Positions 1-10,373 of a stretch of 64,000 nt of DNA are shown in pieces. Positions within the stretch are counted from its first letter, which is position 1. Every line of letters starts with the position of its first letter. This DNA is from Streptomyces rhizoryzae (lineage in GTDB: Bacteria; Actinomycetota; Actinomycetes; Streptomycetales; Streptomycetaceae). The stretch lies in contig NZ_JALMUV010000035.1 in NCBI RefSeq assembly GCF_023155275.1, forward strand, positions 25,721 to 89,720. Reading direction: 5' to 3'. The notes under the pieces were generated by a model, which saw only the letters and a list, made by a program, of their open reading frames with translations, was not told where the DNA came from and searched no databases. The position numbers and the translations under genes were made by a program.

Positions 1-80
1 ACGCCACGTCCGCCCGCGCATCGAGGTGTTCACCCATCGCCCCGCCTCCCGGTTGCGGCAAAAGACCGGCCCCGCACTAG

Positions 81-95
81 CTGACTGACCGTCAG
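81..95. promoter_or_regulatory. Operator O1 of the CTGAC-N4-CGTCAG regulon
   Basis: The site reads CTGACTGACCGTCAG and lies 54 bp before the thiolase-like gene starting at 150. It is one of nine sites of the same 15-bp pattern in the first 27 kb. A TetR-family repressor site is inferred from its size and symmetry. Confidence 0.7.
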
Positions 96-149
96 ATTAG
101 CGGTAGCCTCCTCCGCTGTCAGCAGTGACGGCCGAGCACGGAGGTGGCC

Positions 150-1301
150 ATGGGGGCGACCCTGAAGGACGCTACGGCGATCGTCGGCATCGGGCAGACG
201 CCGTTCGCCAAACGGCTCCCGGAGTCCGAGAAGGCACTGGCCTGCCGGGCGATCATCGCGGCCCTGGACGACGCCGGGATCGCCCCCTCGGAGGTGGACG
301 CCTTCGCCTCCTACACCATGGAGGAGACCGACGAGGTCGAGATCGCCAAGTCCATCGGCGCCGGCGACGTCACGCACTTCTCCAGGGTCGGCTTCGGCGG
401 CGGCGGTTCGTGCGCGACGGTGGGGCACCTGGCCGCCGCCATCGCCACCGGGCAGGCGAGCGTGGGCGTCGCCTGGCGGTCCCGCAAACGCGGCTCCGGG
501 CCCCGGCCGTGGACCAGCACCCGCGTCCAGCTGCCCACCCCGGCGCAGTGGACCCGGCCCTTCGGCCTCCTGCGCCCCGCCGACGAGATCGGCATGCTGG
601 CCCGGCGCTACATGCACGAATACGGCGCCACCCGCGACCACTTCTTCAACGTCGCCCTGGCCTGCCGCAACCGCGCCAACCAGAACCCGGCCGCGATGAT
701 GTACGACCGCCCGCTGACCCGCGAGATGTACATGACCGCGCGCTGGATCAGCGAACCGCTCTGCCTCTTCGACAACTGCCTGGAGACCGACGGCGCCCTG
801 GCCTGCGTGGTGGTCTCGGCCGCGCGCGCCCGCGACTGCCGGCGCCGGCCCGTCTACGTCCACGCGGCCGCGCAGGGCCTGCCCGCCCAGCACCACGGCA
901 TGGTCAACTACTGGAACGACGACCCGCTCAGCGGCCCGGCCTGGACCGCCGCCCGGCACCTGTGGAAGGGCTCCGACCTCGGCCCGCAGGACGTCGACGT
1001 GGCACAGATCTATGACGCGTTCACCCCCCTCATACCCCTCTCGCTGGAGGGCTACGGCTTCTGCGGACGCGGTGAGGGCGCCGCCTTCACCGAGGGCGGC
1101 GCCCTGGAGATCGGCGGGCGGCTCCCCCTCAACACCGGCGGCGGCGGCCTCTCCGAGGCGTACGTCCACGGCTTCAACCTGATCATCGAGGGCGTCCGGC
1201 AGCTGCGCGGGACCAGCACCGCGCAGGTCCCGGGCGCCGCCACCTGCCTCGTCACCGCGGGCGAGGGCGTGCCCACCTCCGCACTGCTGCTGAGGAGCTG
1301 A
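150..1301 (+). CDS. Thiolase-fold lipid-transfer / retro-aldolase-like protein
   Basis: 383-aa member of the thiolase superfamily (SCP-x / Ltp type). A glycine-rich GGGSC motif places a Cys at about residue 88, where the thiolase nucleophile sits. A C-terminal NTGGGGLSEAYVHG stretch resembles the active-site loop of Ltp2-type steroid aldolases. The family cleaves or forms C-C bonds on CoA esters in the cytoplasm. GGAGG at 140-144 favours the ATG at 150 over the in-frame GTG at 144, which overlaps it. A DUF35 protein gene follows at once and an enoyl-CoA hydratase overlaps that, so the three form an operon behind operator O1. Ltp2-type aldolases need a DUF35 partner, which fits the order. Whether this one is a thiolase or an aldolase cannot be settled here. 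Confidence 0.85.
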   Translation: MGATLKDATAIVGIGQTPFAKRLPESEKALACRAIIAALDDAGIAPSEVDAFASYTMEETDEVEIAKSIGAGDVTHFSRVGFGGGGSCATVGHLAAAIATGQASVGVAWRSRKRGSGPRPWTSTRVQLPTPAQWTRPFGLLRPADEIGMLARRYMHEYGATRDHFFNVALACRNRANQNPAAMMYDRPLTREMYMTARWISEPLCLFDNCLETDGALACVVVSAARARDCRRRPVYVHAAAQGLPAQHHGMVNYWNDDPLSGPAWTAARHLWKGSDLGPQDVDVAQIYDAFTPLIPLSLEGYGFCGRGEGAAFTEGGALEIGGRLPLNTGGGGLSEAYVHGFNLIIEGVRQLRGTSTAQVPGAATCLVTAGEGVPTSALLLRS

Positions 1302-1307
1302 TACCGG

Positions 1308-1865
1308 ATGCGCGCAGACCACTCCCGGCCCACCGGCCCGGCGACCGGCCCGGCGGACCCTTCCGTAACCGTCCGTGATTCCATGACCACAAGCCTGCCA
1401 CCCGACACTGACACTCCCCCCGACCCCGCCGCCGGCCTGCTGCTCCCCGTCCCCGACGACGACGGCGCGCCCTTCTGGGAGTACGCCGCCCGCGGCGAAC
1501 TCCGCGTCCAGACCTGCGCCGACTGCGACGAACCGCGCTTCCCGCCCCGCCCCTGCTGCCCGCACTGCCAGTCGTTCGGCGCCCGCTGGCAGCGGATGAG
1601 CGGCCGCGGCCGGATCTGGTCGTACGTCCTCGCGCACCCGCCGCTGCTGCCCGCCTACGCCGCCCTGGCCCCCTACAACGCGATCGTCGTGGAGCTGGCC
1701 GAGGCCCCGCGGATCCGCCTGGTGGGCAACCTCGTCGCCGCCCCGGACGCCGCCCTGAACTCCGTCGACCCGGCCCGGCTGCGCATCGGCGCCCCGGTGA
1801 AGGCGGTCTTCCCCACCCCGCCCGGCGGCCCGACCGTCCCCCGCTGGATGCTGGAGCGGCCGTGA
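1308..1865 (+). CDS. Zn-ribbon/OB-fold (DUF35) acyl-CoA-associated protein
   Basis: 185 aa. A proline-rich N-terminus of about 50 residues precedes a rubredoxin-like zinc ribbon with Cys at about 70, 73, 84 and 87, then an OB-fold. Proteins of this type (ChsH2 C-terminal domain and relatives) bind thiolase-fold aldolases and supply part of the CoA-binding surface. It lies 6 nt after the thiolase-like gene, with GGAG at 1294-1297 serving the ATG at 1308. An internal ATG at 1383 would remove the low-complexity leader but has no visible ribosome site. The stop overlaps the next start by GTGA. Confidence 0.85.
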   Translation: MRADHSRPTGPATGPADPSVTVRDSMTTSLPPDTDTPPDPAAGLLLPVPDDDGAPFWEYAARGELRVQTCADCDEPRFPPRPCCPHCQSFGARWQRMSGRGRIWSYVLAHPPLLPAYAALAPYNAIVVELAEAPRIRLVGNLVAAPDAALNSVDPARLRIGAPVKAVFPTPPGGPTVPRWMLERP

Positions 1866-2653
1866 CCGCCCCCGGGGTCCGCACCGAGATCACCGACGGG
1901 GTCGCCCTGGTCACCCTCGACCGGCCGGCCCGGCACAACGCCCTCGACCTCGCCACCGCCGCCGAACTCTCCGCCCTGTGGCGGGAGTTCCGCTCCGACG
2001 GCACCGTACGGGCCGCGGTGCTCACCGGCGCCGGCGGCCGCGCCTTCTGCACCGGCATCGACCGCGCCGCCGAGGTCCCCCAGCCCGCCTCCCCGTTCTC
2101 CCTGGACGACCCGCTGCTGCGGATCGGCCCCAAGGCCAACGACCTGTGGAAACCGGTGCTCGCCGCGGTCGAGGGGATGGCCTGCGGCGGCGCCTTCTAC
2201 CTGCTGGGCGAGGCGGAGTTCATCATCGCCGCCGAGGACGCCACCTTCTTCGACCCGCACACCACCTACGGCATGGTCAGCGCCTACGAGTCGGTCCTGA
2301 TGGCCCAGCGGATGCCCTACGGGGAGATCGCCCGGCTCGCCCTGATGGGCACCGCCGAACGGCTCGGCGCCCGCCGGGCGTACGCGACCGGGCTGGTCTC
2401 CGAACTGACCGCGCCCGGCGCCGCGGCCGCCACCGCGCTGCGCCGCGCCGCGGTCCTCGCCGCCCAGCCCACCGAGGCCGTCCAGGGCACCGTCCGCGCC
2501 CTGTGGGCCGCGAAGGAGGCGGCCAGGACCCAGGCGCTGGCGCACGCCCCGCAGCTGATCGCGCTCGGCAGCCTCCCGCCGGACCGCCAGGCCGCCCTCT
2601 TCGCCGCCCGCGACCGCGGCGGCCCCGGCCAGGACCCGCCACCCGTCAGGTGA
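1862..2653 (+). CDS. Enoyl-CoA hydratase/isomerase family protein
   Basis: 263-aa crotonase-fold protein. The N-terminal VTLDRPARHNALD signature and the GRAFCTGID and GMACGGAF oxyanion-hole segments are clear, and the length is normal. Crotonases hydrate or isomerise enoyl-CoA intermediates of beta-oxidation-like pathways. The usual pair of acidic catalytic residues is not obvious (EDATFFDPHTTYGMVSA at the second position), so the exact reaction is open. Translation is coupled to the DUF35 gene by a 4-base GTGA overlap. It is the third gene of the O1 operon. Confidence 0.85.
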   Translation: MTAPGVRTEITDGVALVTLDRPARHNALDLATAAELSALWREFRSDGTVRAAVLTGAGGRAFCTGIDRAAEVPQPASPFSLDDPLLRIGPKANDLWKPVLAAVEGMACGGAFYLLGEAEFIIAAEDATFFDPHTTYGMVSAYESVLMAQRMPYGEIARLALMGTAERLGARRAYATGLVSELTAPGAAAATALRRAAVLAAQPTEAVQGTVRALWAAKEAARTQALAHAPQLIALGSLPPDRQAALFAARDRGGPGQDPPPVR

Positions 2654-2708
2654 CCGCCGGGCCGGTGCCGCCCGGCCGCCCGGCCCCGGCCCCGGCCCCG
2701 GCACCGCG

Positions 2709-3293
2709 TCACATCTTGGTCTTGTGCGCCCGCGTGATCTGGCAGGTGTACCAGAACGCCTGCCACGACGCCTGGTTCAGCGTGTACGTGGCCGTGTAGG
2801 TCTCGGTCGCGCCCGGCGCCACCACGACGCTGCGCTCGTGGACCCCGTACGTCGTGCCGTCCGCCGGCTTGTCCTTCATCCAGTCGATCCGCATGTCGTA
2901 GGAGTACGTACTGGTCGTGGACGGGTTGGTGATCGAGAGGGTGTAGGTGAACCGGCGCAGCGACGCGGAGAAGTCGCAGCCGCTGCCGCGCACGTCCGAC
3001 CGCCCGTCCGGATCGAAGGTCTCCTCCGTCGGGGACGGCGACGGCGAGTAGCTGTCGTAGCCCGGCGTGTACGAGGGCGTCGGGTGGTACGGGTCGTAGC
3101 CGGACGACGAGGCCGACGGGCTGGGCCAGTTGCTCGGCATCGTCACATGGGGCCGGGGGCTGGGGAAGGCGCAGCCGCCCACCGCGGCGAGGGTGACCGC
3201 CGCCAGCCCGACCGCGAGGCCCGCGGTGCTCCCCCTGCGGGCGCGGCGCCCCGTGCCCCCGCCGGACGTGCCCGTACGCGTGCGCTGATCCAT
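2709..3293 (-). CDS. Putative secreted lipoprotein, function unknown
   Basis: 194 aa. An Arg-rich N-region, a hydrophobic stretch (AGLAVGLAAVTLAAVGGC) and a lipobox Cys at about residue 41 predict a lipoprotein signal. A Ser/Pro/Tyr-rich spacer of about 45 residues follows, then a beta-rich domain (FTYTLSITNPSTTSTYSY) like a small immunoglobulin-type or NEAT-less adhesion fold. I recognise no enzymatic motif. The gene converges on the enoyl-CoA hydratase and is divergent from the membrane protein at 3503. Start chosen at the ATG immediately before the basic signal region; longer in-frame starts exist. Confidence 0.7.
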   Translation of the reverse strand: MDQRTRTGTSGGGTGRRARRGSTAGLAVGLAAVTLAAVGGCAFPSPRPHVTMPSNWPSPSASSSGYDPYHPTPSYTPGYDSYSPSPSPTEETFDPDGRSDVRGSGCDFSASLRRFTYTLSITNPSTTSTYSYDMRIDWMKDKPADGTTYGVHERSVVVAPGATETYTATYTLNQASWQAFWYTCQITRAHKTKM

Positions 3294-3502
3294 CTGCCTC
3301 GACCATCCCCCGTTGCTGCTGCCGAACCCGCCGAACCCCCAGGGTTGACGCGTGCACGGCACCCTAGCAAGACCCGCCGACAGCCAGGGCGGGCACCGGC
3401 CGGGGGCCGTACGCATCCGGCCGCACCCGTCTCGCGGCGGTGGACGGGCAGGCGTAGCGTCGGTCCCGGAGGACGACGGAACGAGCGAAGCGAGGCGACG
3501 CC

Positions 3503-4201
3503 GTGGTGCGCAACGTTCTCGGGTCCCTGATCGCCCTCATCGGAGCGGCGGCCGCCGTCTGGAGCCCCTTCCGTCCCTGGTACGACGGCCGTCAGGGCAG
3601 CGACATCCGGATCGAGGACCTCTTCGGCGGCCTCACCGGCAACGGCGCCACGCTCTTCGGCTCCCTGCTGCTCCCGATGGCCTTCGCCGGACTGCTGACC
3701 CTGGTCGGGGTGGTGCTGCGGTCCCGGCTGCTGATCACCCTCGCCGGGCTGGTGGTCCTCGGCTTCACCATCCTGTGGATGGTCCGCCAGGGGCAGAGCG
3801 CCGGTGAACTGACCGCCGGCGCCCACGGACTGGGCGTCGGCGCGGCCAACGCGCTCGGCGGCGGCGCCCTGCTGATCCTGGGTGCGCTGGTGATGCGCGG
3901 CCGCCCGCGCCGGGTGCCCGCGCACGAGGACGACGAGCGGGACGAGCGCGCACCGCACCCGCCGCCCGGGCCCTGGGCCCCGGACCACCCGCCCGCCCCC
4001 GAGGGGCATTCCGGCCCGCGCGCCTCGGCCCCCACCCGGACCACCTGGCAGCAGCAGCCGCCTACCCGGCCGGTGGACTGGGGCCGCGAGCAGCGGCAGC
4101 CGGGCGGCGCGGCGGGCGGCGACCGGGCCCCGGGCGGCCGCCCCGAGGGGCCGGAGGGTCCGGACCGGCCGCCGGACGGGCCCGGCCCGGACCGCGGCTG
4201 A
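3503..4201 (+). CDS. Small multi-pass membrane protein with Pro-rich tail
   Basis: 232 aa from a GTG start behind GAGG. Four hydrophobic segments are visible: about residues 5-20, 52-70, 74-92 and 110-128. The second half (from about 135) is a charged, Pro/Gly-rich cytoplasmic-looking tail with many acidic residues. I do not recognise a family. It converges with the kinase gene at 4207 with only 5 nt between stops. A structural or scaffold role in the envelope is possible but unsupported. Confidence 0.65.
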   Translation: MVRNVLGSLIALIGAAAAVWSPFRPWYDGRQGSDIRIEDLFGGLTGNGATLFGSLLLPMAFAGLLTLVGVVLRSRLLITLAGLVVLGFTILWMVRQGQSAGELTAGAHGLGVGAANALGGGALLILGALVMRGRPRRVPAHEDDERDERAPHPPPGPWAPDHPPAPEGHSGPRASAPTRTTWQQQPPTRPVDWGREQRQPGGAAGGDRAPGGRPEGPEGPDRPPDGPGPDRG

Positions 4202-4206
4202 CGCGG

Positions 4207-6678
<2,472 letters not shown>

Positions 6679-7299
6679 TTGCCTGCCACCTCCCCGTGGG
6701 GCGTAAAACGAGACCCTCAAGAGCCACGAGCCGCCGAGAGCCACTGCCCCTGCGCAGCGTCTCACCGCCTGGCCGAAACGGCCGTACGCACCCTGATTCT
6801 TCCTGGCCGGGCCGACGGTTGCGAACCCGGGGCCTGTCGGCCGTGTCACGACACTCCCCCTGCCGTACGCAACAAGGCCATTACCCGGCGTATTCCACCC
6901 CGCCCTGACGTGCGCCGATACGTCCGGGGTCGGGCGATTGCCGACGGGTTACCGGCCGGTCGCACCTCGCCTTCGGCCGATGCTCGCCGAATTTCCGCCG
7001 CTCATCGCCCCATCTGGACGGATGGATTCCGCGTCTGCCGGTGCGCAGCCGGTGCATAACGGCCGCTCCGCGGGCCCGTGGCGCCCCACCGGAGACCCGT
7101 CGACCGGTGGCCGAATCCATTCCCTCGCCCTCCGCGTTTGCCCGCTCATCCCCCACCCCCGTCCGGGCCGGCACCCCGCCCCGCGCGCGAGTGGATCAAT
7201 TCTGCTCCGTGCGCGGCGATTTCGCGGCCACGGCGCCGCGGGCGGCGCGCGGCGTCCCGGGCCGCCCCCGCCGGGCGTCCGCGGCGCCGCACCCGGCAG

Positions 7300-7333
7300 C
7301 TGTCCACCGGGGTTGTCCAGGGAGTTGTCCACA
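7300..7333 (+). promoter_or_regulatory. Cluster of DnaA-box-like 9-mers
   Basis: CTGTCCACC (7300-7308), TTGTCCAGG (7313-7321) and TTGTCCACA (7325-7333) lie in the same orientation at 12-13 bp spacing. The last is the preferred Streptomyces DnaA box. They sit about 170 bp before the TetR gene. Confidence 0.5.
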
Positions 7334-7491
7334 GCCTGTTGATAACAGCATTCACCGGATCGGACCAATGGCGGCGGGCCCGCTTCCGGCGGCGACCGGG
7401 CCCGCGGCCAGGGCGGTCGGGGGCGTCGGCGGGCCCGAACTCCCGCGTCCCCATTTGCAGGCAGCCAAATCGCGCTCCGATCACCCCTCGG

Positions 7492-7497
7492 TAAGCT
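7492..7497 (+). promoter_or_regulatory. -10 box for a likely leaderless tetR transcript
   Basis: TAAGCT ends 6 nt before the ATG at 7504, so transcription would start at or next to the start codon. No good -35 is visible. Confidence 0.4.
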
Positions 7498-7503
7498 GAC
7501 GGC

Positions 7504-8151
7504 ATGACAGGACAAGTTCGAACCGTCGACGGCAGAGTTGCCGGCCGCCGCGGACAGGCGACGCGGCAAAAGCTTCTCGACTGCCTCAGTGAAATGCTCA
7601 GTTCGTCCCCCTATCGGGACGTCAAAGTCATCGATGTGGCCCGAAAAGCGGGCACTTCACCCGCGACGTTCTATCAGTACTTCCCGGATGTCGAAGGCGC
7701 GGTTCTGGAAATCGCCGAGGAGATGGCGAAAGAGGGCGCGAGCCTGACCGATCTTGTCGCCGGACGTTCCTGGGTGGGCAAGTCCGCCTGGCAGGCCGCC
7801 GAGGAGCTGGTCGACGGCTTCCTGTCCTTCTGGCGCCGGCACGACGCGATCCTGCGCGTCGTTGACCTGGGCGCCGCCGAGGGCGACAAGCGGTTCTACA
7901 AGATCCGCATGAAGATCCTCAACGCGGTCACCAACTCCCTTACCGAGTCCATCCAGGAACTCCAGGCCAAGAACAAGGTCGACAAGGACGTCAGCGCCGC
8001 GGCCATGGCCGGTTCCCTCGTGGCGATGCTGGCGGCGGTCGCCGGCCACCAGAAGGGCTTCCAGAGCTGGGGCGTCAAGCAGGCCGACCTCAAGCCGAAT
8101 CTGGCCCTGCTGGTCCACTACGGCATCACCGGCAAGAAGCCCACCAAGTAG
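7504..8151 (+). CDS. TetR-family transcriptional regulator
   Basis: 215 aa. The N-terminal TetR helix-turn-helix occupies about residues 18-64 (VIDVARKAGTSPATFYQYFPDVEGAV). It is followed by an alpha-helical ligand-binding domain ending in basic residues. TetR proteins repress nearby or pathway genes until a small ligand, often an acyl-CoA in catabolic clusters, releases them. This is the only TetR in the window and sits inside the catabolic locus, so it is a candidate regulator of the nine CTGAC-N4-CGTCAG sites. Its own upstream region lacks a full copy, which weakens the link. The first 250 bp are less GC-rich than the surroundings. Confidence 0.85.
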   Translation: MTGQVRTVDGRVAGRRGQATRQKLLDCLSEMLSSSPYRDVKVIDVARKAGTSPATFYQYFPDVEGAVLEIAEEMAKEGASLTDLVAGRSWVGKSAWQAAEELVDGFLSFWRRHDAILRVVDLGAAEGDKRFYKIRMKILNAVTNSLTESIQELQAKNKVDKDVSAAAMAGSLVAMLAAVAGHQKGFQSWGVKQADLKPNLALLVHYGITGKKPTK

Positions 8152-8356
8152 CGCGCCCGCGTCCGGCGCCGATGGTGCCGCCGGTCCGCCGGCCGCCTCA
8201 CGGCCGCCCCTGCCGCCGCCGCCCCGGTCCGCCCCGGGAATCGTTCGTCCTGTGATTGTCCTGCCATAGCCGCAACGCCTCGCAGCCGGTGCCCGCCGCC
8301 CCGACGGGGCCGTACGGCACCCGCTGCGCGCGTTCCGGCGCCCCCGGGGCGCGACC

Positions 8357-8407
8357 GGCCCGCGCCCGGCCCGTGGCCCGGAGGCCCGCGCCCGGCCCGT
8401 GGCCCGG
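8357..8407. repeat. Exact 25-bp tandem duplication
   Basis: The 25 bp at 8357-8381 recur exactly at 8383-8407, with one base between. The pair lies 3 bp beyond the stop of the nitroreductase-like gene and may be a slippage product. Confidence 0.7.
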
Positions 8408-8410
8408 TGG

Positions 8411-8881
8411 TCAGCGCCGGTCCAGCCGGAACAGCCGGATCTCCCGTTCCACCCGCGCCTGATAGGCGGCGTACGGCGGCCAGAAGTCCAGGGCCGCCCG
8501 CCAGGCCCGCGCCCGTTCCTCACCGGTCAGCAGCCGCGCCCGCACCGGGATGTCCCGGCCGCGCCAATTCACCTCCGCCTCCGGCGTCTTGAGGAGGTTG
8601 CCGGTCCACGCCGGGTGCCCCGGGCGGCCGAAGTTGCTGCCGATCAGCAGCCAGCCGCCGTCCTCCTGCGGCAGGCACGCCAGCGGCGTGCGCCGCGGCA
8701 GCCCGCTGCGCGCCCCGGTCGCGGTCAGCACGACACCGGGCAGCATCCGGGTGCTCAGCAGGGACCTGCCGCCGCTGAGCCGGTGGACGGCGCGGTCCAG
8801 CGGGGGGATGACGTGCGGGGCGATGCGCGCGAACGTACGGGTCGCGGAGAGCTTCTGCACCAGGTGGGCGCGGCGGTCCAT
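8411..8881 (-). CDS. Nitroreductase family deazaflavin (F420)-dependent oxidoreductase
   Basis: 156 aa, normal for the Ddn/FDOR-B family of split-barrel proteins that use F420H2. Supporting segments are LPGVVLTATGARSGLPRRTPL, WLLIGSNFGRPGHPAWTGNL and the C-terminal WPPYAAYQARVEREIRLFRL, which match the family signature. Reductases of this type act on quinones or unsaturated and nitro-aromatic compounds. The ATG overlaps the stop of the upstream acyl-CoA dehydrogenase-like gene (TGATG), so the two are co-translated. It is a reasonable member of the catabolic pathway. Confidence 0.85.
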   Translation of the reverse strand: MDRRAHLVQKLSATRTFARIAPHVIPPLDRAVHRLSGGRSLLSTRMLPGVVLTATGARSGLPRRTPLACLPQEDGGWLLIGSNFGRPGHPAWTGNLLKTPEAEVNWRGRDIPVRARLLTGEERARAWRAALDFWPPYAAYQARVEREIRLFRLDRR

Positions 8882-10206
8882 CAGGCACCGACCGCCGCTC
8901 GCGCCACCGGGCCCGCGGGGCCGCCCGCGCCGGGCGCTCCCGCCGGCTCCCCGCCGGGCCCGAAGAGGCCCGCCCGGTCCGCGGCCCCGGCGCGCAGCGC
9001 GTGCACCGGCCCGAGCAGCAGTTCGTCGCCGGCGGCCCGGGAGAAGGCCCGCCGCGCGGCGCGGTCCCCGCCGGCGCCCGGCCCGCCCGGCAGCTGCACC
9101 GCCTCGGCGGCCACCGCGCGCAGCGCCGCGAGCGCCTGGGCCAGCGCCAGCGCGCCCGCACCGGGCACCGGCGGCTCCCCCGGGCCGGCGCCGTCCGCCG
9201 CCCGGGCCGCGTGGTGCGCCGCCGTACGGGCCGCCTGCACCGCCCCGTACAGCTCGGCGAGCCGGTGCCGCAGGCCCTGGGGGGCGCCGGCCGGGCCGCC
9301 GTCCGCCAGGTGCGCGCGCAGCCGGCCGGCCGTACGGGACAGCAGCGCGCCGGCCGTACCGGCCGCCTCCGCCGCCAGGCAGGCGGCCGCCGTCGCCCCG
9401 GTGGCGGCCAGCGCCGCGGCCACCGCGGCCGCCGCCCGGTCCCCGTCCGCGGGCGCCTCGCCCAGCAACTCGGCCGGGACGTCCCGGAGTTCCACCCGGG
9501 CCTGCGGCCTGGTCCCGTCCGCCGCGTCCTGGCGGCCCCGCCGCAGCCCGGGGGGTGCCGCACCGTCCGGGCCGGCCGCCCGTACGGCGAAGAGCAGGGT
9601 CCGGCCGCGTGCGAACCCGCCGGTGTGCGCGGCGACCACCAGGACGTCCGCGGTGTGACCGTCGAGGACCTGGTCGGCCTCCCCGTAGAGCCGCCAGTCC
9701 CCCGCCGCCCCCTGGGTGCCGTCCGCCGGCGACCACCGGGCCTGGATGCCCCCGGCGCGGCCGCCGCCGGCCCAGTCGCCGCCGCCGGCCCCGGTCAGCG
9801 CCAGCGCGGTGGCCAGCCGCCCGCCGGGGACGGCCAGCGTGGCGGTCAGCTCCCCGGCGGCCAGGGCCGGCAGCAGGGCGGTGCGCCGCTCCTCCCCGCC
9901 CAGCGCGAGAAGCAGCGGGGCGGCCAGCGCGGCGGTGCCGATCAGCGGGCTGGGCAGTCCGGCGCGGCCGGTCTCCTCGCAGGCCGCCGCGAGTCCGGCG
10001 GTCCCGCGGCCGGCCCCGCCGTACGCGGCGGGCAGGGCCAGGCCGGGCAGGCAGGCCGCCGCGGCGAGCCGCCGCCACCGCGCCCGGTCGTACCCGTCGG
10101 GGCCGCCCGGGGCCGCCCCGCCCCCGTCCGGGCCGCCGTACCGGCCCAGCAGTGCGCGCAGCGGGCGGCGGATCTCGTCCTGCTCCTCGGTGAACGCGGC
10201 ATCCAT
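8881..10206 (-). CDS. Divergent acyl-CoA dehydrogenase family protein
   Basis: 441 aa. The N-terminal helical domain (FTEEQDEIRRPLRALLGRYG and LALPAAYGGAGRGTAGLAAACEETGRAG) is plainly acyl-CoA dehydrogenase. The middle beta domain (about 120-230) and C-terminal helices are very Ala/Gly-rich and eroded relative to the family. No clear catalytic Glu can be placed. Similar FAD-poor subunits occur in heterotetrameric steroid acyl-CoA dehydrogenases, so it may be a non-catalytic partner. GGGAGGAG precedes the ATG. It is divergent from the thiolase-like gene at 10374 with operator O2 between them. Confidence 0.75.
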   Translation of the reverse strand: MDAAFTEEQDEIRRPLRALLGRYGGPDGGGAAPGGPDGYDRARWRRLAAAACLPGLALPAAYGGAGRGTAGLAAACEETGRAGLPSPLIGTAALAAPLLLALGGEERRTALLPALAAGELTATLAVPGGRLATALALTGAGGGDWAGGGRAGGIQARWSPADGTQGAAGDWRLYGEADQVLDGHTADVLVVAAHTGGFARGRTLLFAVRAAGPDGAAPPGLRRGRQDAADGTRPQARVELRDVPAELLGEAPADGDRAAAAVAAALAATGATAAACLAAEAAGTAGALLSRTAGRLRAHLADGGPAGAPQGLRHRLAELYGAVQAARTAAHHAARAADGAGPGEPPVPGAGALALAQALAALRAVAAEAVQLPGGPGAGGDRAARRAFSRAAGDELLLGPVHALRAGAADRAGLFGPGGEPAGAPGAGGPAGPVARAAVGA

Positions 10207-10354
10207 CGGCGGGCTCCTCCCGGCCGTGCGGCGACGCCGTCCGCCCGGACGGCGCCCGATCTGACGGCCCGTCATCATAGGGACGGGGCAACCACTTTCC
10301 TAGAGCCGGAGGGTTGCCGCCGCAGCCCTCCCACCCCTGCCCGCCCGCCTGTAT

Positions 10355-10369
10355 CTGATGTACCGTCAG
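10355..10369. promoter_or_regulatory. Operator O2 of the CTGAC-N4-CGTCAG regulon
   Basis: CTGATGTACCGTCAG, one change from the arm consensus, ends 4 bp before the ATG at 10374. It could also serve the divergent gene starting at 10206. Confidence 0.7.
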
Positions 10370-10373
10370 ATTC

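Larger units (their letters stand above)
6679..7503. other. 825-bp intergenic region with DnaA-box-like cluster
   Basis: I find no convincing gene; the open frames here lack ribosome sites and family resemblance. The right half contains three TTGTCCACA-like sequences, a short palindrome CTGTTGATAACAG at 7336-7348, and the presumed promoters of the flanking kinase and TetR genes. Confidence 0.6.

Noticed and set aside
30..1637. 535-codon minus-strand frame
   Set aside because: Antisense of the thiolase-like and DUF35 genes, Gly/Arg/Val-rich with no domains.
2681..2703. GGCCCC simple repeat after the enoyl-CoA hydratase
   Set aside because: Too simple to distinguish from composition; no clear hairpin.
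7300..7333. Chromosomal origin of replication
   Set aside because: Only three box-like 9-mers, no dnaA/dnaN genes; guaB-groEL lies away from oriC in Streptomyces.
7496..7510. CTGACGGCATGACAG as a tenth operator at the tetR start
   Set aside because: Only the left arm matches; the right arm is TGACAG instead of CGTCAG.
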